NCBI RefSeq assembly: GCF_000003815.2
Contig: NC_049992.1
Coordinates: 5,759,146-5,823,145 of the forward strand
Reading direction: 5' to 3'
From: Branchiostoma floridae
Lineage: Eukaryota > Chordata > Leptocardii > Amphioxiformes > Branchiostomatidae
Length of the DNA: 64,000 bases
Each line of letters starts with the position of its first letter. Positions within the stretch are counted from its first letter, which is position 1. This document shows positions 10,444 to 21,637 of this stretch, one piece after another. Below the pieces are notes generated by a model. That model was not told where the DNA came from, ran no database searches, and saw nothing but the letters and a program-made list of their open reading frames with translations. The position numbers and the translations under genes are program-made.

Positions 10444-11937
10444 ATGTTTTTGTGTTTGTGAGTTAGTCTTATCTTTTGTTGTTTTGTGAATCGTCGCTTT
10501 GGGGGAATTTACAGCGCTGGATTTGAACGTTAACGTACACTGTTGCGGTAAGTGGGATATTCGTATCTTGACATTGGTAACGTTCGATTCCACAATATGA
10601 GTTTGGAAACTTTCCGGGCACATGTACACTGATGCCCCAGGTCTTTCTTTTTTTATCCATATAAGTATTGGGCTATGTAGCCTTTGTTCATTCACAGTTT
10701 ATCTCAGTCACTAGTCTACTAGTAGCAAGGCGGGAAGCAAACAGCAGACGATTGTTTGTGTTACAAAGAACTGTTCTCAGCGTGGGTGACGAAAAGGCCA
10801 TGGAGTCTTCACGAAACTTTTTACAGATTTACTTGACTGAAAACTGTTAAGTCAAGGGTAGTATAACTGCGATTTGGTGTTTATCTGAACGTTTCTAGTC
10901 AGGATGAGGGAACTTCATACAGGCGTTTAATATCAAATAGGGTTCGAATAACACATTACAAACTCTCTACTGTACGTTCCCCGCGTGGGGGCTGTTGGTA
11001 TGGCCGTGAGGTCCATACTGCTAGCTTTTGGATGTGAGCATTTTCAATAATAGGGGTGAAATGGCGTGCTGAGGCATGATTCAAAATGGCACGTGTTCTG
11101 ATTTCCGCCCAATTTAGATTGACAAAGACTGGAGATGTACTTAAAAGAAGGACACTTCAGGGCATATCGGTTGCCTTAGACGGACATTTTATTAATTTGT
11201 TTTATATTCTCTGTGATGATAAAAGTGTAATGTGAGGATGTAAAGTATAATTTCTTGAAACTCCAAACGCTGCCCCTCTCCCACGAATTATTTATTGGCT
11301 TGAAAACATACCGGAAGATTGATTAACTTGTCGTTGCCATGTGCAATCTTTCTGGGCTCAAACTTAACAAGGTTTTAAGTCGTATATCTTACCGATTTTG
11401 TAAAGCACTGAAAATATTTTGCATACCGGAGCTAGTTTTTGACTGACAGATGGGTTTTGAAAGTATCCGATTAAAGTTCCGTGCCGTTACTAACGTTATC
11501 TTATGTATCGACACGATTCCAAAACTTTGCATACAATCTGTAACGTTATAAATCCTGCCGAGAAAAATGGAATTCAGGACTTTCAAGCATTCAAGCAATG
11601 TCATAGATGGTTATTTTGAATCTTTGTATCGTAAGCTCAGACTACTGTTTAACAGTGACGACAGAAGTACCACAGAGTGGATTTCAAAATTTTGACATTG
11701 TGCATAAATGAAACAAGGTAAATCAGGAGGGGTAATTTCACTATCCGGTGTTTATGAGTGCTTATTGTATGGCATTTATTTGTTCATGAGAGAAACAGCA
11801 CAGTATCGTGGAAAGGGGTATCTGAATCTGATGGTCACGTTTCCAGGGATCATCATTTTGTTCATGCCTACCTTACTGGCCTTTCTAAATCGCCTAGCGG
11901 CTCGCTTTGGGGGGTTTTTCGTCGCTATCGCTCCATT
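10444..11937. other. Interior X between segments A and B
   Basis: About 1.5 kb unrelated to the interior of the next unit. It contains a consensus donor (TGTTGCG|GTAAGT, near 10551) about 107 bases after segment A. Near its right end (11708-12010) is an open frame of 100 codons with a hydrophobic stretch, LMVTFPGIIILFMPTLLAFL. The frame crosses into segment B and has no homology that I recognise. Confidence 0.5.
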
Positions 11938-12226
11938 GGCGGGTGGAAAAATCGTGATTGATTGTTGGTTATATTACAACGTTTGTAAAACATTTTCAGA
12001 TACACAATAAGTGTAATGATCGTATATGTCAGGCATGACAATTTGTGCAAAATGATTTCCATTTTGGTTTGTAAAGTTTCTCCTATTTGTTATGCTTTAT
12101 GCCAGTCAATAAAAGTTGCTGGTATTCCCACCAAGAAACATTTTGTGTGGAGTGATTATGGGTTCTTTCTGAATAACTATAACGGCCGAGAAGGTAGGCA
12201 TAAATTCATTTTTGTGAAACAAAAAT
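11938..12226 (+). repeat. Segment B, copy 1
   Basis: A 289-bp segment that appears identical to 16973-17261. It contains CAATAAAAG, a possible polyadenylation signal, and ends in GTGAAACAAAAAT exactly where segment A copy 2 begins. No coding function is evident. Confidence 0.95.
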
Positions 12227-12453
12227 AGAAATTTAGGCCGGACGTGACGGCCGATATATTTTGATTTGGCCCAACGTTACAGGGGCCAAGCATCAAACCG
12301 AAGTTCTTTTCGAACAACCAATCAGCGCCCTTCAAACAAGCAGTGTTCAGAGATTCGAACGCTGAATCATTCTTGACAGAGATAGAAGAAGGGCAGTTTG
12401 AACTTCCCCGAGCTCCACGCCCGAATTGGGGAGTTAATCGCATGTTTTTGTGC
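12223..12453 (+). repeat. Segment A, copy 2
   Basis: Direct-repeat partner of segment A copy 1, fused to the end of segment B copy 1. The hairpin lies at 12236-12252. About 20 bases after its right edge is a consensus donor, CCCGA|GTGAGT. Confidence 0.95.
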
Positions 12454-12686
12454 CCTCCCACCCAGTCCCGAGTGAGTTTGGTTAGCTGATTATTGTGGAT
12501 TATTTTGTATCATATTTTGTTTCTTTTTAATTCGAAAATTAATTCTTGCCGGTAACAAGTCAGGTTTTTGCCTGTTATGATATTTTTTAACCTCCTTGGG
12601 TTTATACATTATGAAATTAGCTCAATATCAGGTCATGCTCTTTAACCGTTATGTGACCTGGTTTATTTATCATAAAGATAATTCTG

Positions 12687-13432
12687 CTGTGTGACCGTAT
12701 GGCTCACAGTTAGTATTTGTTCATGGCTGATCGTTGACTCAATACTGCGAAGTTAATTTTAAAATGTGTCACCGTACAGACCATTTTTCTTCGTTTCTAT
12801 TTACCGGTGCGAAAGTATGACTCACAGGTTATGTTTAGGCTGTGTGACCGTATGACTCACAGACCATTTTTTTATTCTATTTACCTATGCGAAAGTAGGA
12901 CCCACATGTTATATTTCGGCTGTGTGGCTGTATGGCTCTCAGACCATTCTCTTATTCTATTTACCTGTGCGAAAGTAGGACTCACATGTTATATATTGGC
13001 TGTGTGACCGTATGACTCACAGACCATTCTTTTATTCTATTATCCTATGCGAAAGTAGGACTCACATGTTATATTTCGGCTGTGTGGCTGAATGGCTCAC
13101 AGACCATTCTCTTATTCTATTTACCTGTGCGAAAGTAGGACCCACATGTTATATTTCGGCTGTGTGGCCGTATGGCTCACAGACCATTCTCTTATTCTAT
13201 TTACCTGTGCGAAAGTAGGACTTACAGGTTATATTTTGGCTGTGTGGCTGAACGGCTCACAGACCATTCTCTTATTCTATTTACCTGTCCGAAAGTAGGA
13301 CTTACATGTATATTTTGGCTGTGTGGTCGTATGGCTCACAGACCATTCTCTTATTCTATTTACCTGTGCGACCTGATAGGAGGGTTACCACAGGTTATTT
13401 TGGCTCTATGACTGTGTGACTCTTAGACCATT
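12687..13432 (+). repeat. 80-bp dimeric hairpin minisatellite, array 1
   Basis: About nine units; seven successive GGCTGTGTG anchors are spaced exactly 80, 80, 80, 80, 80 and 79 bp. Each unit is two related halves of about 40 bp. One half carries CTGTG...CACAG around GACCGTATGACT, and the other CCTGTGCGAAAGTAGGACTCACA. The repeated open frames come from the array. Confidence 0.97.
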
Positions 13433-13893
13433 CTCTTAAACAGGAATCCCGTGTTCCCTGGGTAAAGTACCAAGGAAATATTCCCTACTGTGACCATCCC
13501 AGTAGCTACAAGGGTGAATTGTACCCTATAAATACATAGATTTATTAGAAATCCCAGACTGTCTACAGGGTGGAAACAAAGGCAGGGACACATTACGCTC
13601 GTTCTTGTTGAAATGTAAAAAATGCTGTCGCCTGCCTTTATGACTTGATATGGAGCAAATTATAGACAACATCACTGGTTCCTTCATTTTTCACAACCCC
13701 TGTAATGTTTAAAAAATATGCACCACAACTTTCATGTTGCTTAACCGATTGGGAGATCATTATAGCCACTGGTGTGATTTCACCCCCTAAAAAGTTGGTG
13801 TCGCCTGAGAAGAAACGAAGAATTCAAGTAGTAGTAAAAATGTAACAGTTCAGTTCCCGGAAGGTTTGTTCGGCAGGTGAAACCAGCTACCCA
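13433..13893. other. Unique spacer between the two minisatellite arrays
   Basis: About 460 bp with no repeat unit and no supported gene. It separates the two arrays of the same family. Confidence 0.6.
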
Positions 13894-14723
13894 TTTATCT
13901 GTGTAAAGGTATAACTCACAGGTTATTATTGACTGAGCGACCGTTTGACTCATAGACCATCCTCTTATATTATTTACCTGTGCCACCTGCTTGAAGGTTT
14001 AATACAGGTTATTTATGGCTGTGCGACCGTATGACTCACAGACCATTTTCTTATTTCATTTACCTGTCGAGAACGTATAACTCACAGGTTAATTATAGCT
14101 GTGCGACCGTATGACTCACAGTCCATTTTCTTATTTTTATTTACCCTGTGCCACTTGCTTGAAGGTTTAACACAGGTTATTTATGGCTGTGCGACCGTAT
14201 GACTCACAGTCCATTTTCTTAATTTTATTTACCTGTGAGAACGTATAACTCACAGGTTATTTATGGCTGTGCGACCGTATGACTCACAGTCCATTTTCTT
14301 AATTTTATTTACCTGTGAGAACGTATAACTCACAGGTTAATTATAGCTGTGCGACCGTATGACTCACAGTCCATTTTCTTATTTTTATTTACCTGTGACA
14401 CCTGCTTGAAGGGTTAACACAGGTTATTTATGGCTGTGCGACCGTATGACTCACAGTCCATTTTCTTAATTTTATTTACCTGTGAGAACGTATAACTCAC
14501 AGGTTATTTATGGCTGTTGCGACCGTATGACTCACAGACTTTTTTCTTCTTTCATATACCTGTGCCACCTGCCAGCTTTATCACAGGTTAATTTTGGCTG
14601 TGCGACCGTATGACTCACAGACCATTCTCTTATCTTTTTTACCTGTGTGACCAGGTAGAAGGGCTAGCATAGGTTATATTTGGCTGTGTGACTGTATGAC
14701 TCACGGGCCATTCTCTTATTCAA
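13894..14723 (+). repeat. Hairpin minisatellite, array 2, with alternating 80- and 87-bp units
   Basis: Same family as array 1, but two unit types are interleaved. One has 9-bp arms ACCTGTGAG/CTCACAGGT around a 9-base loop (for example 14231-14257). The other replaces the loop with CCACCTGCTTGAAGGTTTAA. GGCT anchors are spaced 80, 88, 80, 80, 87, 80, 84 and 86 bp. Confidence 0.95.
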
Positions 14724-15354
14724 TTATTTATTGATTGAGATTCTCAGAATAAAATCTGAGACAGTGAGAGGTGTGGGCAACAGGGTAATCCTTGGCGTGG
14801 ATACTGTAGGACTGTCGATTTGAGGGATGCTATTTCCCCCCTCAATTATGTGTTCTTGGACATGGAATGTTGACCTTGGTGTGTCACAGTTTGAGTTATG
14901 AGAGTCTACCGCTAAAACAGACTGGATTCCTGATGGTGAGTTACCTAAGGATGCCAGTGAGTGATAGTTCGTATATGGTAATCTGCATCTAAGTTTGTAC
15001 TTTATACATATGAAGGATGATTTTATACCTTACATTGAGGTATACTATTTTAATGTTTCTTGCAGTGATCACATAAAATTTTACTATCTCACAATATATT
15101 CGATCACATACTATGTTGAATCATGACAGTTATTACATTTTCTTTGTCGAAACATTCTTCATCAATTACTTGATTTATTTTCTTTCCTTGTTCGGAGTTC
15201 CATCGATACCGCCAGCACGAACGACGGAAGGAAGAACGCAAAGTGACAAGTAACGGACCTTCAGCCGTCATTGCCACACTCCTTCTAGTACGACTTCAAT
15301 TGTTCCCCCTACTACAACATTTGTTCTACCGAGAACAACATCGGCGGGAAACAC
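14724..15354. other. Unassigned sequence with a Ser/Thr-rich frame
   Basis: From about 15260 one frame reads TPSSTTSIVPPTTTFVLPR and continues into the 77-bp tandem repeat. A pyrimidine tract ending CGGAG precedes this area. A TAA lies in frame before it, so I do not call a gene. Confidence 0.4.
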
Positions 15355-15360
15355 CAGCGT

Positions 15361-15690
15361 GCTAGGTAGACTACCAGCAGGCCCATTGCCCAGCTCTACA
15401 AGTGGTGTGACTCGTGAAGGACATGTAGGACCAGCCTGCTAGGTAGGTTACCAGCAGGCCTACTGCCCAGCTCTACAAGTGGGAGTCGTGAAGGACATGT
15501 AGGACGAGTCTGCTAGGTAGGTTACCAGCAGGCCTACTGCCCAGCTCTACAAGTGGGGTGACTCGTGAGGGACATGTAGGACGAGTCTGCTAGGTAGGTT
15601 ACCAGCAGGCCTACTGCCCAGCTCTACAAATGGGGTGATTTGTGAAGGACATGTAGGACCAGCCTGCTGGGAGTGTTACCAGCAGACATC
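15361..15690 (+). repeat. 77-bp tandem repeat with a CCTGCT/AGCAGG hairpin
   Basis: Four full units plus a partial one; unit starts are spaced 77, 74, 77 and 77 bp. Each unit contains an inverted repeat CCTGCT...AGCAGG around GGTAGGTTACC. Because 77 and 74 are not multiples of three, the reading frame changes from unit to unit, so it is not a conserved coding repeat. Confidence 0.95.
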
Positions 15691-16972
15691 TGTTAGGTTT
15701 CTTCTTTAAGGACGGTTACTATTACATTTGGTGTTTGCCCGTGGGATATTTTACGTCTTGCGCACGTGCCATCGTTGTAACAGTTAGCACCGCGCTTCAT
15801 TGGATAGCAGTAAGCAAGTTGAACATAATGTTATCTCACTTATATTACTGATGTTTTTATGTTCGATGATAGCACATACGCATCTTATGAACGTGATCTT
15901 ACAGTTTCCAGTGATAGGGATCAGGATGTGGGAGTACCACAGGCAGAAGAAAAACTCATCCAAAAACAACAACGACCTTACTACACTGAGTAATATTGGG
16001 GGCACGACTGTCCCTTGATAAATTGCAGGAATGTAGGGTTGCCATTCAAGAACTACTACATCTTTCATCAGCCTTGAAACAGATCCAATTGATAGGATTG
16101 CTAAAACATGTTTCTCCTGGTCATACTTTTCTATGACACTGTAGTACACTTAATTTTGTGATAGTATAGTGGTGAACGGCCATGTATTATCTGCATAAGT
16201 GTTGTTTATCAAGATATGTGTTATTATCCTTAACGTACTTGCTATATGGATAGTTACATATGTTCTAGATACAGTTGACATAACATAACTGAGAACGGAA
16301 GAAGATCTAAGAAACACGTTGTTACTTTACAGATCATATTAATAACCATCTCGCGGTATATTAAATGCCCAGAACCTGTGACATGTACACCTTTTGCTCC
16401 ATAATAGACTCTTACGTAAGTTTTGTACATTCAGTTCCCTAGCATTTGTTCATATTTATACTTATGGTTATCCATTTAATTAGCCGGTTGTTGACTCCTA
16501 GATAGTTGCTTTCAAAGCTAAAGAAATAACCTGGTAAGTTTAAAGTGTGGCAAGTGCCAACTTATATTATCTTCGCTGTTCCTTGTTTATGTCTGGATAC
16601 TTATTGGGTCTTAGTATCCTAGACACAGGCTCTTTGATTTTGAGACACGTTAGGACATGAGGTACATTTAAATATAGTCAAATTTAAACATTTAGCATAT
16701 TCCTGGCAATGATTACTGTGTTATACTACAGGGCTCTACTGGGTATTATTGTTATTGTAATATTGCCAGAGTGTTTGTTTTGTTATCGTTGTTGTTAACA
16801 TTGCGGCAAGCTGACTTAACTTGGGCACATAGCTATTCATGTGCCAAGCTGTGATTTCTATGCTTCGCTGTAGGACTCGTTAGCCCATATCGTTATTTCT
16901 TCTTTTGCCGGAGTAACCTTACCATTCTTGCTGCAAGTATATTCAACTTTGCACGAATGCTAATTTGTTGTA
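15691..16972. other. Interior Y, right part
   Basis: Holds overlapping chance-length frames on both strands (15784-16149). The plus frame has a hydrophobic run followed by basic residues (MWEYHRQKKNSSKNNND) and resembles a membrane protein tail, but no splice evidence links it to anything. At the right edge TTTGTTGTAG|GCGGG resembles an acceptor at the start of segment B. Confidence 0.4.
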
Positions 16973-17261
16973 GGCGGGTGGAAAAATCGTGATTGATTGT
17001 TGGTTATATTACAACGTTTGTAAAACATTTTCAGATACACAATAAGTGTAATGATCGTATATGTCAGGCATGACAATTTGTGCAAAATGATTTCCATTTT
17101 GGTTTGTAAAGTTTCTCCTATTTGTTATGCTTTATGCCAGTCAATAAAAGTTGCTGGTATTCCCACCAAGAAACATTTTGTGTGGAGTGATTATGGGTTC
17201 TTTCTGAATAACTATAACGGCCGAGAAGGTAGGCATAAATTCATTTTTGTGAAACAAAAAT
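16973..17261 (+). repeat. Segment B, copy 2
   Basis: Apparently identical to segment B copy 1 but continues into different sequence (GCTACATCG) instead of segment A. It closes the second A-to-B unit. Confidence 0.95.
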
Positions 17262-19290
17262 GCTACATCGTTGCCTTCGCTGACATTGCAGTGATAGAGA
17301 TTTTTTCACATTTCTATTCACAAATCATAAACTACAGATAACTGCAAGAACACTGTAGGCCATTTACAATGTTGACACTCCCATTCCATACAAACATAAT
17401 ACACTATCTTCGAAACATGTTAACTGACTAGAAAACGTTATTATTTAGCACTTCTTTGCCATTCTCAACAGCAGTTATAGATTTACTTGAGTCGACACGG
17501 CATGTGAACTCTACACCTGGACACGGTTGTTTCAGGTCGAGAATAATTTGCTCTTACCAATGAAGAAAGGAAGCGATAATTCTGCATGCATAGCCGTTCA
17601 CAACGTGATAACGAGGGGACAGCTCATGCTGAGCAAGATTGATCAGACCATTAGAAGATCTCAATCCCACAGACCCGCTATCTAGTGCTGGTCTCCCCAG
17701 ACGCCTGCGGACACCGCGTGCTGACATAGATAAGGCCACATTGTTCTAAGGCAAAGTCTGATAGAGATAGAGATGTTGAACTTTGGTTCGTGTTACGCGT
17801 AGGTATTAGGATATTTGCTGCCAGTGATTAAAGTGTAAAATAGTAGCCAGGAGCAGGTAATGCGTTTTATGCCACACACACTGATTACGATGTTGTGCAC
17901 TGCTCATGTTAAAAGCTCGAATTCTACAGCACTTATGCACGTGGTTCATTTCTTGTATTGCGTTTACCTATTCATTCTTAAGCTGCGTTTTGACGTTTAA
18001 AATTTCAATAGTTAATTCTCTTGTTTTCAAGTTGAGATTTAGCCTTTAAATTTTTCTTCTTCAAACACAGTCTCAAAGAATAGTTAGTTAGTCGTTGGGT
18101 CAGTTGCCCCTTTGAAATCGCGTTTCAAAACGTACAGATTTTGATGAGTGTCAAAAGAACTATGTTAGGGACGTTCCCAGTATCTTAACATTTGGAGGAC
18201 ACTGGCCTTAGCTTTTTGACAGTATTGAAAAATGACCACCCCCTATTACAGATCTTGACCTCTTCCGTCATCATGGGCACATGAAGGATGGGAAAACTTC
18301 AAAGCAATAGCTGGTAATATCTTTTATCATCAAAACTTTATAATGTATTCAGGGACACTGGTCGACGACAAGAAGATAGGTCAGTGCACAAGAATTAGTT
18401 CTTTACGAGAGATTGATTCAGAAACTTTGTTTCGATGATACGGTTGTCACTAGGAATTGTTTTTAGCATTTGCCTTGAATCCTTGAGAATATATATTCTG
18501 CCTTGCAATTTTTTCAATACTAGTCAATGCCTTTATTTCAGACTAAACTTAAATGAAATACTGATAAATCTATCCATTAAAATATATTTCTTTTACTATT
18601 AATACGTTGGCTTTGTTAAATGCGTAATTGTGTATATTTCATTTATTTATCCACTTATTAGATTATGTTTTTTTTTACATTGAGACATATTTTTAACAAA
18701 GTAGATTATCAACTTTATCACAGATGATTCGCATACCATCATAACTCCAATGGATTACATGTACATGGGTTCATTTCATTATCACATACTAGGTTTAATT
18801 AATAACGTTTTCATTTTGTCCCCAATTGGCCATATTAGCAGTGACAGATTGCCATGCAGATTGGTTTGTTTAATCTGGCCATTCCTTCCACCCTGCCCAA
18901 CCACACTACTAGTACTAATTCTCCCATATTCCAAACTAAAGAAATAGAACGCTAGTGATTAATGTGTTTATGCAAAATGCACCGCAGGATTTTAAATTGT
19001 ATTCACTATCCATTCCATAAAAACCGAACGGTAAATTGCATGAGATGAATAGAGTGCACAGAAGTAAAATATGTCTGCCTTTTTGCTTCGTTACGAAATC
19101 CAATCAAATATTATTTACGCGTGTTTCACCTAGGTAGAGTACCTACTAAAGCTTCCTAACTGAGTAAAGATACCTTTTAGATGACCAACAGTCGCAAACT
19201 GCACCTAAACGGTCTCCCCAGATGCTTCCTAATGCGGCTTTCATGAAAGATCTGCCAGTTCTGTGCTTGAATCGATCGTGAAAATTAAGC
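17262..19290. other. Unassigned sequence
   Basis: No repeat family or supported gene. A plus-strand frame of about 42 codons (MKKGSDNSACIAV, start near 17560) and a minus frame overlap each other without splice or polyadenylation evidence. Confidence 0.5.
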
Positions 19291-19293
19291 GAG

Positions 19294-19765
19294 ATGGACA
19301 CAATGGATCAACTATTGAGCTTGCCGGGCGGTGAAATGCACGCCTTGGCCCGCCGACCCACTCTCCATGACCTAGCGGTTACACTGCCCGCAGATAGAGT
19401 TTACTCTTCATTGGAAAATGGGCCGACAGTAACTACAGTATCCATCTGGTACTGTTCAAGAGACTATCAAAACTCCCCCTTTTCCCCAGTTATGGCTATG
19501 AGCCAGATGCGTATGATTTTCCTTTACCATCTGCTGCTATTGATAAGAAGAAGATTAAAGAAAATTTATAGACGAATCACAGAAAGATGTGAAGCGGTTT
19601 TGGTGTGATGGAAAAAAGGTCGTGACGGAGTCTTTAAGTCTTCTCTGTCCCAGCACTTAGTCATCCAACTTGAAGTCGCTAATGGTAAACTTGTTGCTCA
19701 ACAAGACGAAACGGTAAGAGCGGGTTTTGCTGAAATGACAGACAATGACGTAATTTGATGGTAGG
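19294..19765 (+). pseudogene. Possible decayed coding sequence with frame changes
   Basis: I do not recognise a family. The first frame opens at ATG 19294 (MDTMDQLLSLPGGEMHALAR). Protein-like stretches then continue in other frames: SYGYEPDAYDFPLPSAAIDK, DESQKDVKRFWCDGKKVVTE, and VFKSSLSQHLVIQLEVANGK up to a TGA near 19758. Successive plausible segments in shifted frames, without stops inside each, look like an old gene or transposon gene broken by frameshifts. Chance is a real alternative, since no motif anchors it. Confidence 0.2.
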
Positions 19766-21460
19766 ATATTGTGGTGGACCTCGTGAGGATTCTCGAATGG
19801 CGCCGTCGGTTACAGGTCTGTGAGTGCGTTAACCTTTTCGAGGTGGCCACTTGGTTTTGATGGAATTTTTTATCATTTGGCTAATAAGCTGATCCCCTAT
19901 GTAGCAGTTGAATTGGTAATCTTATCAACTTGACTTAAATCATCAAGAAAATACGATGCAGTCAAGGAATGTGGTCGTGGCGGAAAAAAAACGTTATATA
20001 ATAGCCCAAACGTGCGTAAACTTCAAAATGCTGAGGTAATAAAGGAAAGAAAAGAAAAGAAAAGAAAGACAACACAATAACATACCAATGACCAGAAATC
20101 ATCATGTTTTGTGTTCGAGATGTAAGATCGTACAGATCAAATCCCTTGCTCTTTTAAAGATTACCTTTGATTTCCAATAAATCTAATTGTCTACAGTCGA
20201 TTAAAGGAGGAGAAATTATCAACGTTTTGATTACCCATTTAATTAATACAAGGTCATACCTCTTCTTCGGTTAACCGAACAAATGGATCAAAATAGAGTC
20301 AGACTCTAGGAATAAAATAAAAAACGCGGTGCAACCTACGTTCGGATTTGTGGAGAATGCTTCAAAGTGTTAGAAACAAAGCTACGGTATTAGTTGAAAG
20401 ATAATTTTGGACTTGCAAGTTTAGACACCGTCAATGATGTATTACTAGCGCATCCATCATTTATTCATTCTCTGACGACTAGTTTCTTTTGGAACATCAA
20501 CTTTTGCTTTGACCTTATTAGTGGCACGTTTGTCGATACGTAGGCTGACAAATCAAATGTAACTAGGAGTGCAGCAGGCTAGGGCTCTGTGCAACTCGTC
20601 CAGTGAATATTTTCGTTTCTGTTGATCACTCCCAAGGAAAGAAAAATCGCATGATTTACGAGTGCCCTTGGATGCCATACGGTGACGATAATGGAAACTG
20701 ATGCTAACCTGAACCAAAAGTCGTGGGAACGAGTTTTATGTTCTGACATTGGGAGTTTGGCGAAGACGTTAAACGTTGGTTTCTGTTTAAGAATGATACC
20801 AGGAACCCCCCGGAGAGCTAATCATTCCTTAAGCTAAATGGCAGCGAGAAAAACGCATTGGAGAAAGTAAACCCCGTGGACTGATTACTGTTGAACAAGA
20901 TTAAGAATAATCGCTCCCATGGTAAGCTTTGAATAAGCCAAGACGTCGTGACAGAGGGAAGTAAAGCGAGGACAAATGTGCCTTTACAGGCCTTCAACTT
21001 GTGAAATATTCAAACATCAATCACTGCACATGTACTCTCAATTATATATCATTATGTTTATTTGAAATTACAGGCACAATCCACTACTAATCACTGCTAA
21101 TCATGTTTCTAACCTTCTTTATTAGCTATCTGTGCCAAGTAATCATAACAAAGGCTTAAATCATCTTTCAGAAGATATTTTGTTCACATTTCTAAAAGTA
21201 TCACATGAATCACATTTCAAGATATATATTGTTTTTGTAGTTCTATCCCAAAATGGGATTTCAAGAAGGCAGCTTTCCAAGAAAAAACGTCATACATTAC
21301 GTGTGGATGTATACGTAGATGAAGTGGTGAAGTTTTGGGCAAGTTATCAACAAGAGATATATATTAAGCCATACTTTAATTTTCTTCTTCTTCTTTCTTG
21401 TACTACTTAACCCCTATTACGGGTATTAGTACGAGTATCAGAACGCATTTTGAGATCATT
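19766..21460. other. Unassigned sequence with an AAAAG microsatellite
   Basis: No supported gene. A short GAAAAGAAAAGAAAAGAAAG tract lies near 20045-20068. Confidence 0.5.
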
Positions 21461-21462
21461 TG

Positions 21463-21637
21463 GAGTAATCGGTAGCGCTTTGGGTTAAGGCCCAAGAGGT
21501 CCCAAGTTCAAAACCTGCCATGTCACCAATCTTGTGCCCTTGTAGAAGCACTTTACACGGCTTTCCTAACTTTACTCAGGTAACAAAATGACTACCTAGC
21601 TTCGGTTAGGGCCGTCCCTCTGATAGGACGTTGACTG
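21463..21637 (+). mobile_element. tRNA-derived SINE, 3'-truncated copy
   Basis: Head with box-A-like GAGTAATCGGTAGCGCT and box-B-like AAGTTCAAAACCT, then the family body (AGCACTTTACACGGC, TACCTAGCTTCGG, ATAGGACG). It ends where a second SINE head begins. Confidence 0.75.

Noticed and set aside
10213-12453. Segment A copies as LTRs of a retrotransposon
   Set aside because: They do not start TG and end CA, there is no primer-binding site, gag or pol between them, and segment B also recurs outside, which an LTR pair does not explain.
12687-14723. Regular short palindromic repeats resembling a CRISPR array
   Set aside because: The spacers are themselves repeated, the units are dimeric and the setting is a eukaryotic genome with no cas genes. 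It is a minisatellite.
21463-21540. Possible functional tRNA gene; also the heads at 7336-7413 and 44645-44715
   Set aside because: They have box A and box B but no cloverleaf that closes, and each continues into the SINE body.
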